NCBI GenBank assembly: GCA_949361645.1
Contig: OX442426.1
Coordinates: forward strand, 4,949,327-5,013,326
From: Spongilla lacustris
Lineage: Eukaryota; Porifera; Demospongiae; Spongillida; Spongillidae
Reading direction: 5' to 3'
Length of the DNA stretch: 64,000 bases
The notes beneath the pieces are model-generated. The model was not told where the DNA came from, did not search any database, and worked only from the letters and a program-made list of their open reading frames with translations. This document shows positions 1 to 10,374 of this stretch, piece after piece; within the stretch, counting starts at the first letter, position 1; each line of letters opens with the position of its first letter. Position numbers and translations under genes: made by a program.

Positions 1-938
1 TTGTTCATATCAGTTACCATGGCAACCTGATAAGGTACTCTGACCTTGTGCAACCATCTTAAAATTGTCAGTGCTGTTGTACACACTGTATAGACACATG
101 TATAGAGAGAAAGGCAGGGGTGGGTAGGAAGAGGGAGAGGTAGGGAGGGTGAGGAGACTGTCACATTTGATCACATATGCACATGTTTCCGTATGCCATT
201 AAACAGGACGCTGACTGGCGATTGGGTATAGCTAGGTAAAGACTGGAGAAACATACTACTAATCTTCACCAACACACAGGCGCACACATTCTAAAATAGT
301 ATGCTGTTTTTAGCATCGGGTACACACCACAATTATGAATACAGAACGCAACAACTTATAAATTTATAGGTACACACGCCTACAGGGCGTACGTATTCCG
401 TGCAGAGGGGGCCGATTCCGGTCATTGGAGACAGGTCGGCACTGCTTCCAGACCATTATTCCGTTGCAGATGGAGCATTTTTCATTATATTGATAAAGAC
501 GACGATACTTCATTTTTCATTTTTCAATACTTTGCGACGCGCTGAATTTAGGCCACAAATTGAATTCGATCACGTGCAACATTGACAATCGAGCCCAAAA
601 GGCCCTCTGTGTATAAATAGAAATAGGAGAAATTAAATTGTGGAAAAGTACACGGACCTACACGGACCCAGATGGAGGTCATAGTGGCTGGAAAAATAAT
701 TGGATTGAGAATTATATTTCGCCGCAGGAAAATGCACGTCTCCGTGCATGCATGCAAACTTTATCATATTACTGCATGCATGCGAACCAAATTGAACGAG
801 CGAAGAAGTTTTATTCATTTACCAAATGCCCAGCTACAACTATACCAGAGATCTACATATTATCTCTGTAACTATACTACAGCGCGTGGCCTAGCTTGCA
901 AATTATTGGCAAAGGCCTGTCACAATGGTGTGATAGCT
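1..938. other. intergenic, no gene seen
   Basis: Only short overlapping reading frames without family resemblance are present. The right end, from about 840, is homologous to the sequence 3' of the intact gene at 17440-17523 and so belongs to the duplicated unit described for 939-1857. Confidence 0.6.
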
Positions 939-1857
939 TTACTTGATGTATAATTCGTAGAACTCCAGTGCAATGTTTTCGTTACTGAGAGGTTCAAAGC
1001 CAGATTTCCATGTCACCAGTAATGGGAGTTGGGAACGTCTTGCAGAACCAAGGGAGGTTTGGTGGATTGCAGCACGTAGTCTCAATTGGACCGCACTGCT
1101 GCCCGTCCCATAGGGGGTCGGCATAGTAAACTGAATTGTCATTTGCGCCACGGTTGCCTGACTCACAGTAGTAGTCAGAACCGACAAAAGATTGAGGGGG
1201 CGTCCCTCCCGCACAGGGGCAGATGCATGTAGGAGGGCTTGCGTTTTCTGCAACACCAACAGCGTATGTGAATATGTGCTGCCTCTTCCCTGCCGGTCCG
1301 TAGGTGATGCTTATTCCGTCGACGTAGGGATCTTCTATGGTGCTCTTTTCTCCGCTATATCGCAACTGTTTACCTGATAGCCGCGGAACCTCCCGCAAAC
1401 AGTCTTGTAGCTAGCTCCGGAAGTTCCGACCACTAACGAATCGCAAGACTGGCCCGTGCTCTTGCCGCAAGACGCTCTTGGTGTCGCGATCTTGGCCCAC
1501 GATGGAGGACATTGCTGCGTTGGATCGGTCATATCCAGCGAGCTCACTTTCTTCCAGTTGCATGCTGAACCAGAAGGTACATCGGGTGGAAAAGGAACAT
1601 TAAATGAAAGTGGAGCGCCGCCAAAAATCTCAACACTCTCGAATTCTTTAGCCACTGACTGGTACGTCGTACTGTAGTTCCCCATCTTGTATTGAATTTT
1701 CCGGATTTTCCAAAAAATAGCCTTCCACGTCATTCTGTAGTGCAACGTTGGACACGGTCTTGTGCTGTTCCCTATCCTTCAGCACATGATCAGGAAATGA
1801 AAGCGCTCCATCTCAAAGACAGAATGCATATGCGGCTACAAAGAAAATCGCCTTCAT
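939..1857 (-). pseudogene. broken copy of secreted cysteine-rich protein
   Basis: This is a full-length relative of the intact 307-residue gene at 17524-18447 (same strand). It keeps the start ATG at 1855-1857, the signal-peptide beginning MKAIFF, the block EDPYVDGISITYGPAGKRQH, the PCAGGTPP...SDYYCESGN region, DPLWDGQQC, CCNPPNLPWFCKTFPTPIT and the end ENIALEFYELYIK. It cannot make the protein. A TGG codon of the signal region is TGA (about residue 15). The frame shifts near 1640-1700, shifts again near 1370-1380 where about 20-35 bases are lost relative to the sister, and is broken a third time near 1000 by a TGA plus frameshift. The lesions are spread along the gene, which argues for real decay rather than sequencing error. 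Flanks on both sides also match, so the whole unit was duplicated. Confidence 0.85.
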
Positions 1858-1900
1858 GTCCAAATTGCACAGTGCTACGCTTTTAGAGATGAGGGAATGC

Positions 1901-1907
1901 TTATATA
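1901..1907 (-). promoter_or_regulatory. TATA box of the pseudogene copy
   Basis: TATATAA on the minus strand lies about 45 bases upstream of the old ATG, in the same context as the TATA box of the intact sister. The core promoter is preserved although the reading frame is dead. Confidence 0.55.
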
Positions 1908-2260
1908 CTCTCTATGCTGTAGCTTATACGGTTTTTGCAATTACCCGCGGCGAGCGACAAAACCGGGAAACGGTTGGCATCTCGTGTATGACTGCAGTCA
2001 TCCTTTACGCTTGGATACTGGTTTATCCATGGATGATGGAGCAGGGTTGCCTAGTATCTCTGCCTGAACGTCATGCTTAAATAGTTTATGTTTTATTTAA
2101 TGTGTAGTATTATCATTATGTCTATATGTATCTTATAGTGTATTATAATTATTATAATTATTATTGTATTTATTCCATACAACATATGCATAAGATACAC
2201 CTGAAAAAGTTAAACTCCATGTACAACCTAACTAGCTACAAGGAAAACAATTCACGTACA

Positions 2261-2369
2261 CTAGACATGGACTGGGCAAAGGCCTCTTGCCAGGATGGCT
2301 CTTGCCACAGCTCTCACCAAGCAGATGTTTAGGCGGCCATATATGTCAGCCAGAACTCTGGACTTGGGG

Positions 2370-2370
<1 letters not shown>
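2261..2370 (-). mobile_element. 3' fragment of non-LTR retrotransposon ORF
   Basis: The minus strand encodes about 35 residues ending in a TAG stop, containing YGRLNICLVRAVARAILARG. This matches the last residues of the retrotransposon proteins at 3330-6901 and 10375-12970 (LYGRL...LVRAN.RA.L). The fragment is 5'-truncated exactly at an AAT-repeat tract on its coding strand (2372-2420 on the plus strand is ATT repeats). Confidence 0.7.
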
Positions 2371-2371
<1 letters not shown>

Positions 2372-2406
<35 letters not shown>

Positions 2407-2422
2407 TATTTATATTTATTTT
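2372..2422. repeat. (ATT)n microsatellite
   Basis: About 17 units of ATT with a few interruptions at the right end. It abuts the 5'-truncated retrotransposon fragment on its left. Confidence 0.9.
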
Positions 2423-2537
2423 TAGAGTGAGGTCCCATATATTTATAATATAAACTAACATATATGGCTAACAACAACACAACCTAACATATACAATGTA
2501 CTGGCACACTAACACACTCGATCACTCACACACAGAA

Positions 2538-2764
2538 CTAAAAGTCATCTAAACCATCAAAGGAACTTAATGTTCCCAAGACGGAGGTGGAATTTCCTCT
2601 CTGGATTGCCACAGAAAGGCGCTGGAGTAAGAATTGGTAGGATTGTGAGTTTCCAGTGGTTTTGTGCAGGCGATGGCCAAGGTCCTTAAGAAAGGACAAT
2701 GTTTCAGCACCAAACACACCAAGAGATTCACATGCTATGGGAACAAAGAAGTATTTAGCTCCTA
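2538..2764 (-). mobile_element. 3' fragment of a second retrotransposon family
   Basis: The minus strand encodes an uninterrupted C-terminal segment beginning AKYFFVPIACESLGVFGAET and ending at TAG (2538-2540), including LLQRLSVAIQRGNS. It has the same layout as the main family's C-terminus (V-x-ETYG-x-WG followed by YGRL-x-LVRAN) but is clearly divergent, so it comes from another lineage of the same general type. An AAT-rich tract sits at its truncated 5' edge (2761-2790). Confidence 0.6.
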
Positions 2765-2899
2765 TTTATTTTTATTATTATTATTACATATATCATGATA
2801 TTATTACAGGATAAATGGACATGCACAAATACACTGATATATAAACATATACAACTAGACTACACACAATGTACACAAAATGCTAACTATATATCTACC

Positions 2900-3222
2900 C
2901 TACACCACTTTGACTGATGCTACGGAAAGGATGGCAATGGCATTAGCTCGTACCAGGTGAAGGTTCAGCCGCCCGTAGAGTTTGGTAAGAACCACTGACT
3001 TTGCCTTGGACGAGCAAGTGGCTAGTCGAGAGGCTAGCTGAGAGATGGACTCCAAAGCCTCTTTTTCCCAGGCTCCATACGACTCCACCACAAACGGTAC
3101 ACAGACCCAATCAAGTTCCTTACATTTGGTGTCATTGGAGGAGTGCTTTCTCAGCTCAGTGGTCAGTGCAGCTACTCCTGTTGTCACACTCACTCCCAAA
3201 AGAGTTGTAGGATTAAGCGGGG
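2900..3222 (-). mobile_element. 3' fragment of non-LTR retrotransposon ORF
   Basis: The minus strand has about 107 codons open to a stop at 2900-2902, with VTTGVAALTTELRKHSSND, VCVPFVVESYGAWEKEALES and LYGRLNLHLVRANAIAIL. It aligns with the last third of the C-terminal endonuclease-like domain of the full copies. The 5' edge lies at a run of TAA/AAT units (about 3223-3240). The frame itself is unbroken. Confidence 0.75.
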
Positions 3223-3329
3223 TATTATTATTATTTTTATAATTACAAGATAACATAGTGAATATACACATGACATTATAGCACATCAAAACACCACTAA
3301 GTCTAAATGTATTGTTCAGCTTTAAAAAC

Positions 3330-6300
3330 CATCCAGAGTGATGACTCTGGACAACAGTGCCCTGACATTGGCTCAGACAAGGGTTATGCTTAGTCGTCCA
3401 TAGAGGGATGCTGTTGCTGTTGACTTTGGGCAATTGAGCCTCATGGCTGATTGAGAGGCCAGCTGTGACAATGCCCATTTAGCCTCCGTACCCCAGCACC
3501 CATACGTCTCTACCACTACTGGAATAGAGACCCAACCCAGTTCTGCACACTTCACATCATTTGCCTGATGTTTTCTCACTTCTGTAGCATAGGCTGCTGA
3601 CCCTGCTGTCACACTCGCTTCATGTAAGGTACTTGAAATAAGCGGAGATGTGACAGCAAAATCAAAGGCAGCAGGCTTCCCTAGCATCCAGTTGGCGGCC
3701 AGGACATCAGCTGGGTGAGTGTGGTGCTCATCGCGTCCTAATCCACTCCCTGCCTCCACTTGAACACCGATGCAGGCTCGTCTACAGGACTCTGCAAAAA
3801 CATCACGAAGCCTGTTGTGCCTGGTAACTACATCCCCACCATGCTTGCACGTTAAGGCATGGTGCCCTAATGCATCCAGAGAATGAGGGCAGTGTGGACA
3901 CATTGAACAGTGGGCAACCCAGATTCCAAGCCACCATTGAATGGCCGCTTGAAACTCAGCAGGCTCCAGATGTAAATTAAGCCCTGGAGAAGGAACAACG
4001 GAAAGCCAGGCTGAGGCGTGTAGAGATGACACAGAAAGCAAACGTTCTCTATCTGGAACTGATGACTTTGATACTAACTGCCTAAACATTGCATCTTCAA
4101 TCTCCCGAAAGTGCTTTCTGGCTGCTTGGAGTGTTCGTCAAAGATTCAAAATAAATAGCCTTGCTAGGTGGAATGCAATGGTTAAAAAATCATCAATGGA
4201 CTGCAAGAGATGTTGCTGAGGAGCTGAGGACAACCCTGACTTGCACACAGAAGCAATATAACAGGCTGGTGAATGCTTTGAGAGACGACGAAGCCCTAAA
4301 CCAACTCTACTTAGGCTGAGTTGTGCCTGCTCCCAAGCATCATCACTGGTGTCCACTCCTGTGCACAATGCAAAGCAATGACGGACATCATTGTCGAAGT
4401 ACTTGAATCCTTCAGCAACAAGAGAAGGGGGTGTGGATCTTGCCAAGTGCAACAATTTTACAAAATGCACCGCATGTCAGTAGCAGAAGTAGAGCAACTT
4501 GGGGGTCAACAGAGCCAACCTCCTCAAGCTGAGAAAGCAATTGAGAGGCCTGCGCACATTTTTGAGACACAGAGTTAGCACAAAAATTGTGTCCCCAATA
4601 GGAGATCCCAGTATCTCAAGATGAGGCAGGTTGGATTGCTTCATCTGAGATGAAAAACCGCTCAAGTCATTCTGGCTATATAACTCACATTTTGATGGAT
4701 TAATCACCAGTCCTAATGGAGGGCCTAGTTCTTGGATTATATAGAGTGCACGTAAAACTGATTGCTTTGGACCTGCAACCACACCATCATCAAGGTACCA
4801 GGCATGGAAAAGCAACCTTGACGCGTCTTCATCCATGGCAATGGCACTCACAAGCTTGTGCAGTACAAGACAGAAGAACATGGGACCTAGAGGGTCACCC
4901 TGTTGAACCCCTACCTCTGATGTTACAGTGCCCAGGGGGTGCTGCAACAATGGTTGCTGCCCATAACACCAGGATGCCAATGGAAGAAGGTCTGGGAAGT
5001 GAAGGGCACATTCATCTAACAGAGCTTGACGAGAAACAAGGTTGAAAGCGTTGCACATATAGATCTTCAGCACAACAATATCCTCTTCTTCCCAGTGCTC
5101 TTCAATGCAGTGCCTGAGACCATGAATCACTTTTTTTGCTCCCACAGGACAGGCTACTCCTAATTGAAATGGGGCAAAGAATTCGCTAGCCTTGGACTTT
5201 TGCACTGCACAAAGACACTTACCTGTTAGACGACGGAAGGCTTCCCCCACTACAATGAGGCGAATGTCTGGAGGAAAACCTGGCTTATCTTTCACCAGAG
5301 CGGTGAGACTACCTCCGGCTAGATATTGTGACACTGAAACCGGAACCTTTCCAGAGGCAAGCAAATTCACAATGTCTCTTAGAGAAGATAAAATGGGATA
5401 TTGTAGTGGCACTTCAGCAGTGTCTAAAAGGTGTTGTATACGAAGGCCTGACGGTCCACATGCTGTTGACTTCGGAAAGGACCTCAGTACCGTAATGATA
5501 TTGAAATCTTTACTGAGAATTGGAATTGGTGGATTGCTCGGAGCTGGTGGAAAGGGGGGAGGTCCTTTTGGGTGTTTAGATTGAATGAGCTCCCATGTTT
5601 CATTGTTGTTTGGTGCTATTCCTGCCGAGGTCAAGACCTGGCAAGCTTTTCCAAGGAGTCCTTCTCTGGCTAAAGCAACTGAATTTTTAACCTTTCTCTC
5701 GTTTTTTTCTTGCTGCTTCTGACGAAACGTACCAGTGGTCTGGCTTACAGCTCGCTGCCAAAGAAGATGGTACTCACCTTTTAACCATTGATCACAGAGG
5801 CGCTCAATTGAACAGGGCTTGTGGTGACGTCCTCTTCGTTTTGGGGAAGAAATTCAAGAAACCAAGCACTTTGGGAGCATAAAAAGCTTCTTCCAAGATT
5901 CCTCAGTGTTCTCATGAAGGATTGAACGTAAGCATGTGGATAAAGCCTGAGCTAGTGCTGGCCTAGCTTTGGCTGGGACATGATGTATTGTGGGGCATGG
6001 CAGCTTGCATACATCTTCAAAAGTAGGAAGAGACTCGAAAGAAAGGGAGCCTGCATTACGAGGCATACTACTAGGCAACTCTGAGTCAACATGAACGATG
6101 TGAGTACACTTTACCTGATGGGAGGAACGATGTGATTCTGCTACAAGATTGTTGCAGTCTGAGCACTTAAAAAGGCCGTGCTCGTTAAGCCAGTTGACTG
6201 GAACGCTACCAGGGAGCAAGCCCTTAGCATGTAACGACATATGCTGTCTCCACATAGTGGGAGCAATAAGTTCAGGGCACTGCACACTGTTTCCTGCTAC

Positions 6301-6901
6301 CCATACTACCTACACTGGTTTTATTAACTTGTAATCCTTCCGACTGTGAAATAGGTGACCGCTGATGCGAGGTAGGATCCGTTGCTAAGAGAACCGAACT
6401 AGCTGCATTATTGCATTCATTGATAACCGCTGCCGCAAAATTCAAATTCACGGGGATCCTCTGCACTTAATTCATAAGAAGAAACCTCAGGCGTCAGCAC
6501 GTCAGGCAAAGTAGCGTCGTAGTCGTCAATGCGAAGAGCAGCGTGTGAATTTTCTAATGGCGATTCTGCTAATGTTATTAATAATAAGGCCCTGTTTGCA
6601 CAGCGATTGTGCTTCATCGGGAGGCAGCAAGGAGGCAGATCATCTACGGTCGGGGAAGGCCTCGTTGATAGGAGAGGAATTACTTGTAACGAGGGTTGCG
6701 ACGCCTGAGCCGATGAGCATGAAGGCGATGGGATAGGGAGCAGCGGCTGCGACGATGTCTGAGATGCTGTGGGCGTAATCGAAGCGTTAGCACACTTACC
6801 TTTCCTTCCTGGGTATAGCAGTCGATGCAGACTTTCTTGCCTTTAGCACAGGTGCAACCCTTACAAAGCGCTCTCTTGCCGTTGCAGCTGCAGCAAGGCA
6901 T
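3330..6901 (-). pseudogene. non-LTR retrotransposon ORF with RLE-type end (copy A)
   Basis: This is the longest copy. In coding order it has: a cysteine-rich start (MPCCSCNGKRALCKGCTCAK, 6840-6901); a low-complexity linker; a C2H2-like finger (FKCSDCNNLVAESH, near 6130-6190); a reverse transcriptase with GVQQGDPLGPMFF and catalytic YLDD (about 4780-4795); a CCHC knuckle (CPHC...LGHHALTC, near 3840-3900); and a C-terminal block with PADVLAANW, GKPAAFDFAVTSPL and VVVETYGCWG that resembles a PD-(D/E)XK endonuclease as in R2/R4-type elements. Breaks: frameshifts near 6810, 6460 and 6285; TGA at 5854-5856; loss of one T in a homopolymer near 4581; TGA at 4477-4479; TGA at 4138-4140; and a TGA near 3373 inside the final LVRAN motif. 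Family placement is inference from domain order. Confidence 0.8.
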
Positions 6902-7043
6902 TCTACGCCTTTTTGATATTACGTTCTCAAAGTAACAACTAAGGCTAAGCGCACGTACAAATCTGACGAAACTGACAGATGAAACACGCCCATTTTAAAT
7001 CCACATAAGACTGGGAGCAAGAACTTAACTGAGTGCAAGTGAC

Positions 7044-7878
7044 CAGGGGCGGATCCAGGAATTTGGGAAGGGGGGGGGGAGGGCACAATTAGAGGCGCCG
7101 CCCCGGGGAGGGTGCGGGAGGGGGGCACCCCTCCCGCCCAGCTAGGGGGCATGAGGGAGCGCTGTAAGCTCCCCCATCGGGCCCTGGGGCGGAGCCCCAG
7201 AAGCTAACGCGTTTTGCGTTGAAAAAGCTCCGAAAACTACGCAAAAAAGCAGGCCTGTTAAATAGTAGCTATATTGTTTATACGTGTGCAATGCATGTAT
7301 TTTTTTCAGAAGAAATACACTGCCTAAGTACGATCGCGACTTTATAGCGTTCGTACGTTTAAAATGTAACTATACTAAAATTTGTGGGCCAAAAAATATA
7401 GCCCAGCTTTTATATGCGATGCGATGCGCCAATCTTTTAAATCTTTTTAGTATATACTGATCTCCACTTCTTTTGAATACGCACGTTTGCAAATATAATC
7501 GTAATCATACTTTATTATTGGCCCTTCCAGCTAACCGCGGCACTGTTTCATGTGGTTAATTTATAAATCACACGCGGTACGCAAAATACATTCATGAATA
7601 TTTAATTAGTCGTCCGGAAGAGGGGCACGTGCCATTGGTGCCCCCCCCCCCCCCCCCCCCCCCCCTCCCCCCCAGATTCACCCCTGTCAGTACATGTATC
7701 CGTATCCGCGCTGTAGCTAACCGCGGCACTGTTTCATGCGGTTATAAATCACACGCGGTACGCAAAATGCACTCATGAATATTTAATGAGTCGTCCGGAA
7801 GGGGGGGGGGGGGGGGGGGGGGGGCACGTGCCCCTGGTGCCCCCCCCCCCCCCCCCCCCCCCCCTAGATCCGCCCCTG
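7044..7878. mobile_element. small inverted-repeat DNA element, 6-bp target repeat
   Basis: The termini are CAGGGGCGGATCCAGG and its inverse CTAGATCCGCCCCTG. AGTGAC directly abuts both ends (7038-7043 and 7879-7884). Inside are a GC-rich module (7085-7215) shared with elements at 48472 and 52861, and a segment carrying CTAACCGCGGCACTG that occurs twice (7530-7690 and 7714-7878). Poly-G and poly-C runs lie within it. There is no coding sequence, so it is non-autonomous. The ends look hAT-like. A lone similar terminus is at 7977-7996. Confidence 0.65.
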
Positions 7879-8269
7879 AGTGACTGCCTCCGTTTCCAAT
7901 CTACGATCTATGGAATAACATGCGCGCGCCCCTCTCATCTATTATTCATGTCGGACCCCCCCCCCCCCCTCGCCGAATTCCTGGATCTGCCACTGAGATA
8001 CTCACGAATCTGTGGTGACCATACATTGTATCTGGTATTTATGTGTCATTCCCATGTGGGATCGAGCGCTTCAGTTTCACTGTGTCCGTTTACGCTCAGG
8101 AAAATCTATTCATCTCTACACCCAGCAATGATGTAGACTTCGTCCCGACTGTGTTCTCGTTTAGGAAGCAAGAAAGATTAAACACTTACCCAGCCATGCA
8201 TGTGCAGTGACCAGAAAAAATAGAACCGTCTGGCTTAGATATCATCCAAGCTTCACGTCATCGTGCAAC

Positions 8270-9093
8270 CAGTGATGCCGCGGCCAGCTTTTGACAATCC
8301 GGTCACGTTCACGGCTGGCCGTTTGGATATAGACGGTCACGTTCACGGTCAAAGATGGACCGTATGATTTCAATACGGTCACGTACACGGCTGGCCGTCA
8401 ACCGTCAAAATTTTAATACGGTCACGGACGGTCATTATTTATGCTATAGAAGTTTGGCATGCACGTATCAATAGAAATGGTTCATGAACGGTATGCATGG
8501 GCATAGCAAAACAAGTGTGAAAGAATAGATTCAATTAACTAAAGGCTTTATTGCAGCTGAGAAAGAGAACAGATTCAATCCTGGCTGGATCCATCCTCCA
8601 TCTTCACAATGAGTCTCAACTGGGAGAAAACTCGCTCGCACGTGGAATCCACGCGATAACGCATAATCATGGCAAGTCGCGTCCCCAGACCCACATTCGG
8701 CAGCAGCGGATGGATTACGACGGGCTAGGGACGAGACTATGTCATGGCGAGGGAGACAACCGAACGTAAATAAATGGTTCCATAGCCACGTTTTGGTGAC
8801 AGTCAGATGGGTTTGCTGCAGACTTCACCGCGCTATCAGCTCAAAGGTTCTTGTAAAGACGACATTTGCCACGGAAAAAATCCACTGCACGTGACGCTAG
8901 TGACGTGATAGGCTTAATGGTCCGTCAAAAGTTCTGACGGCCACGGACGGCCAGCAAGTAAACTTGACGGCCAATTATTTTTCACGGTTTAATCACGTGA
9001 TCGGTAAGCTTCCCGGTCACGGTCACGGTCGGCCGTCAAAAACCGTCAAATGAATACGGTCACGGACGGTCCGTGCTGGCCGCGGCATCACTG
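8270..9093. mobile_element. non-autonomous hAT element
   Basis: The ends are CAGTGATGCCGCGGCCAG and the exact inverse, flanked by a perfect 8-bp duplication CGTGCAAC (8262-8269 and 9094-9101), the hAT signature. Subterminal regions on both sides are filled with copies of CGGTCACG and GGCCGTCAA, the usual arrangement for transposase binding sites. The 824-bp body has no transposase. Confidence 0.9.
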
Positions 9094-9462
9094 CGTGCAA
9101 CATCAGGTGAGCGCTGGCTAGGGCTTTGACCCCTAACCACGCAGTCCGAATGCCATTACGTAAACAGGAGACTCGAAGAAATTGTAGGCTTCGAGCTGCT
9201 GCCATGAAAGCAGCTGCTCCTGGGTATGCGTACCAATTGCCCATACTCTTTCCTAGTTCATTTGTTTGGATATACCAGGGGTACTCTTTCCGTGGCCACA
9301 ATGACATATCGCGATCGATGGCTGTTAGATTCCAAGTATGGGACACAACTTAACAGCATACCAACAGGTTCCAATTTCTGCTTGTAACGACTTTGGCAAC
9401 CAGATTAATAAAACATGAGCATTACGTGATCCGCTGGACCTATGTATATAGTATAATATTAA

Positions 9463-10255
9463 AATATGGGACGAAAATTGCACTTCGCATTTATATATCA
9501 AATGTTATAGAATTGCCTTACGTTTATAATGCTATAACTTCCGAACGGTTAATGCTATCAACATCCTATTTTCAGCATTTCGTACCACACCATTTCTGTG
9601 TGGTAAAATACATTTTTCACTTGCTCCGTACCAGTATTACAACGTTCGATACCCCGCTTGGTTCAAACCCACTATAACTTTCGGTAGGAGTAATGAAATC
9701 GCTTCACATTCGGTTTGTAGGTAGAGAGGTCCTATACCTATCGATTTGTTCTGTTTGTTAATTTTTATGCCATCCATTACGGAGATACAGTTGAGCAAAC
9801 TACGTGCACGTTTTCCCGCTTGATTCGCGCCAATGTTATAATCCCCGCCTCCCGCGGAACGCAATTTGCCCAAATCATTGGCGCAAATCGAGCGCGAAAA
9901 TGTGCACGTAGTTTGTTCAACTGTATCTCCGTAATGGATGGCATAAAAATTAACGAACAGAACAAATCGATAGGTATAGGACCTCTCTACCTACAAACCG
10001 AATTTGAAGCGATTTCATTACTCCTACAGAAAGTTATGTTGGGTTTGAACCAAGCGGAGTATCGAACGTTGTAATACTGACACGGAGCAAGTGCAAGACC
10101 CCAAAATGTATTTTACCATAGAGAAATGGTGTGGTATGAAGTGTTGAAAATAGGAAGTCGATAGCTTTAACCGTTCGGAAGATATAGTGATTCAGACGCA
10201 AGGCAATTTTACAACATTTTATATGTATATGCGAAGCGCGCGAAGTGTCCCATAT
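9463..10255. mobile_element. foldback element with about 390-bp arms
   Basis: The left arm (about 9463-9850) and right arm (about 9868-10255) are inverted copies, imperfect at the outer ends and nearly identical near the centre. Both arms encode the same short translation read outward in opposite directions (IGIGPLYLQTE), which follows from the palindrome and is not evidence for a gene. No target duplication could be fixed. Confidence 0.75.
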
Positions 10256-10374
10256 AATTAAATTATAATTATCATTATTAATAATAATAAATAATAATCA
10301 TATAGAATATAAATACAATACAGATAAACAAGCACATAACGTTACATTACCTACCACCTAGACTAAATAATATA

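Noticed and set aside
9637..10074. Two similar small proteins facing each other
   Set aside because: They come from the two arms of one foldback element and are identical because of the inverted repeat.
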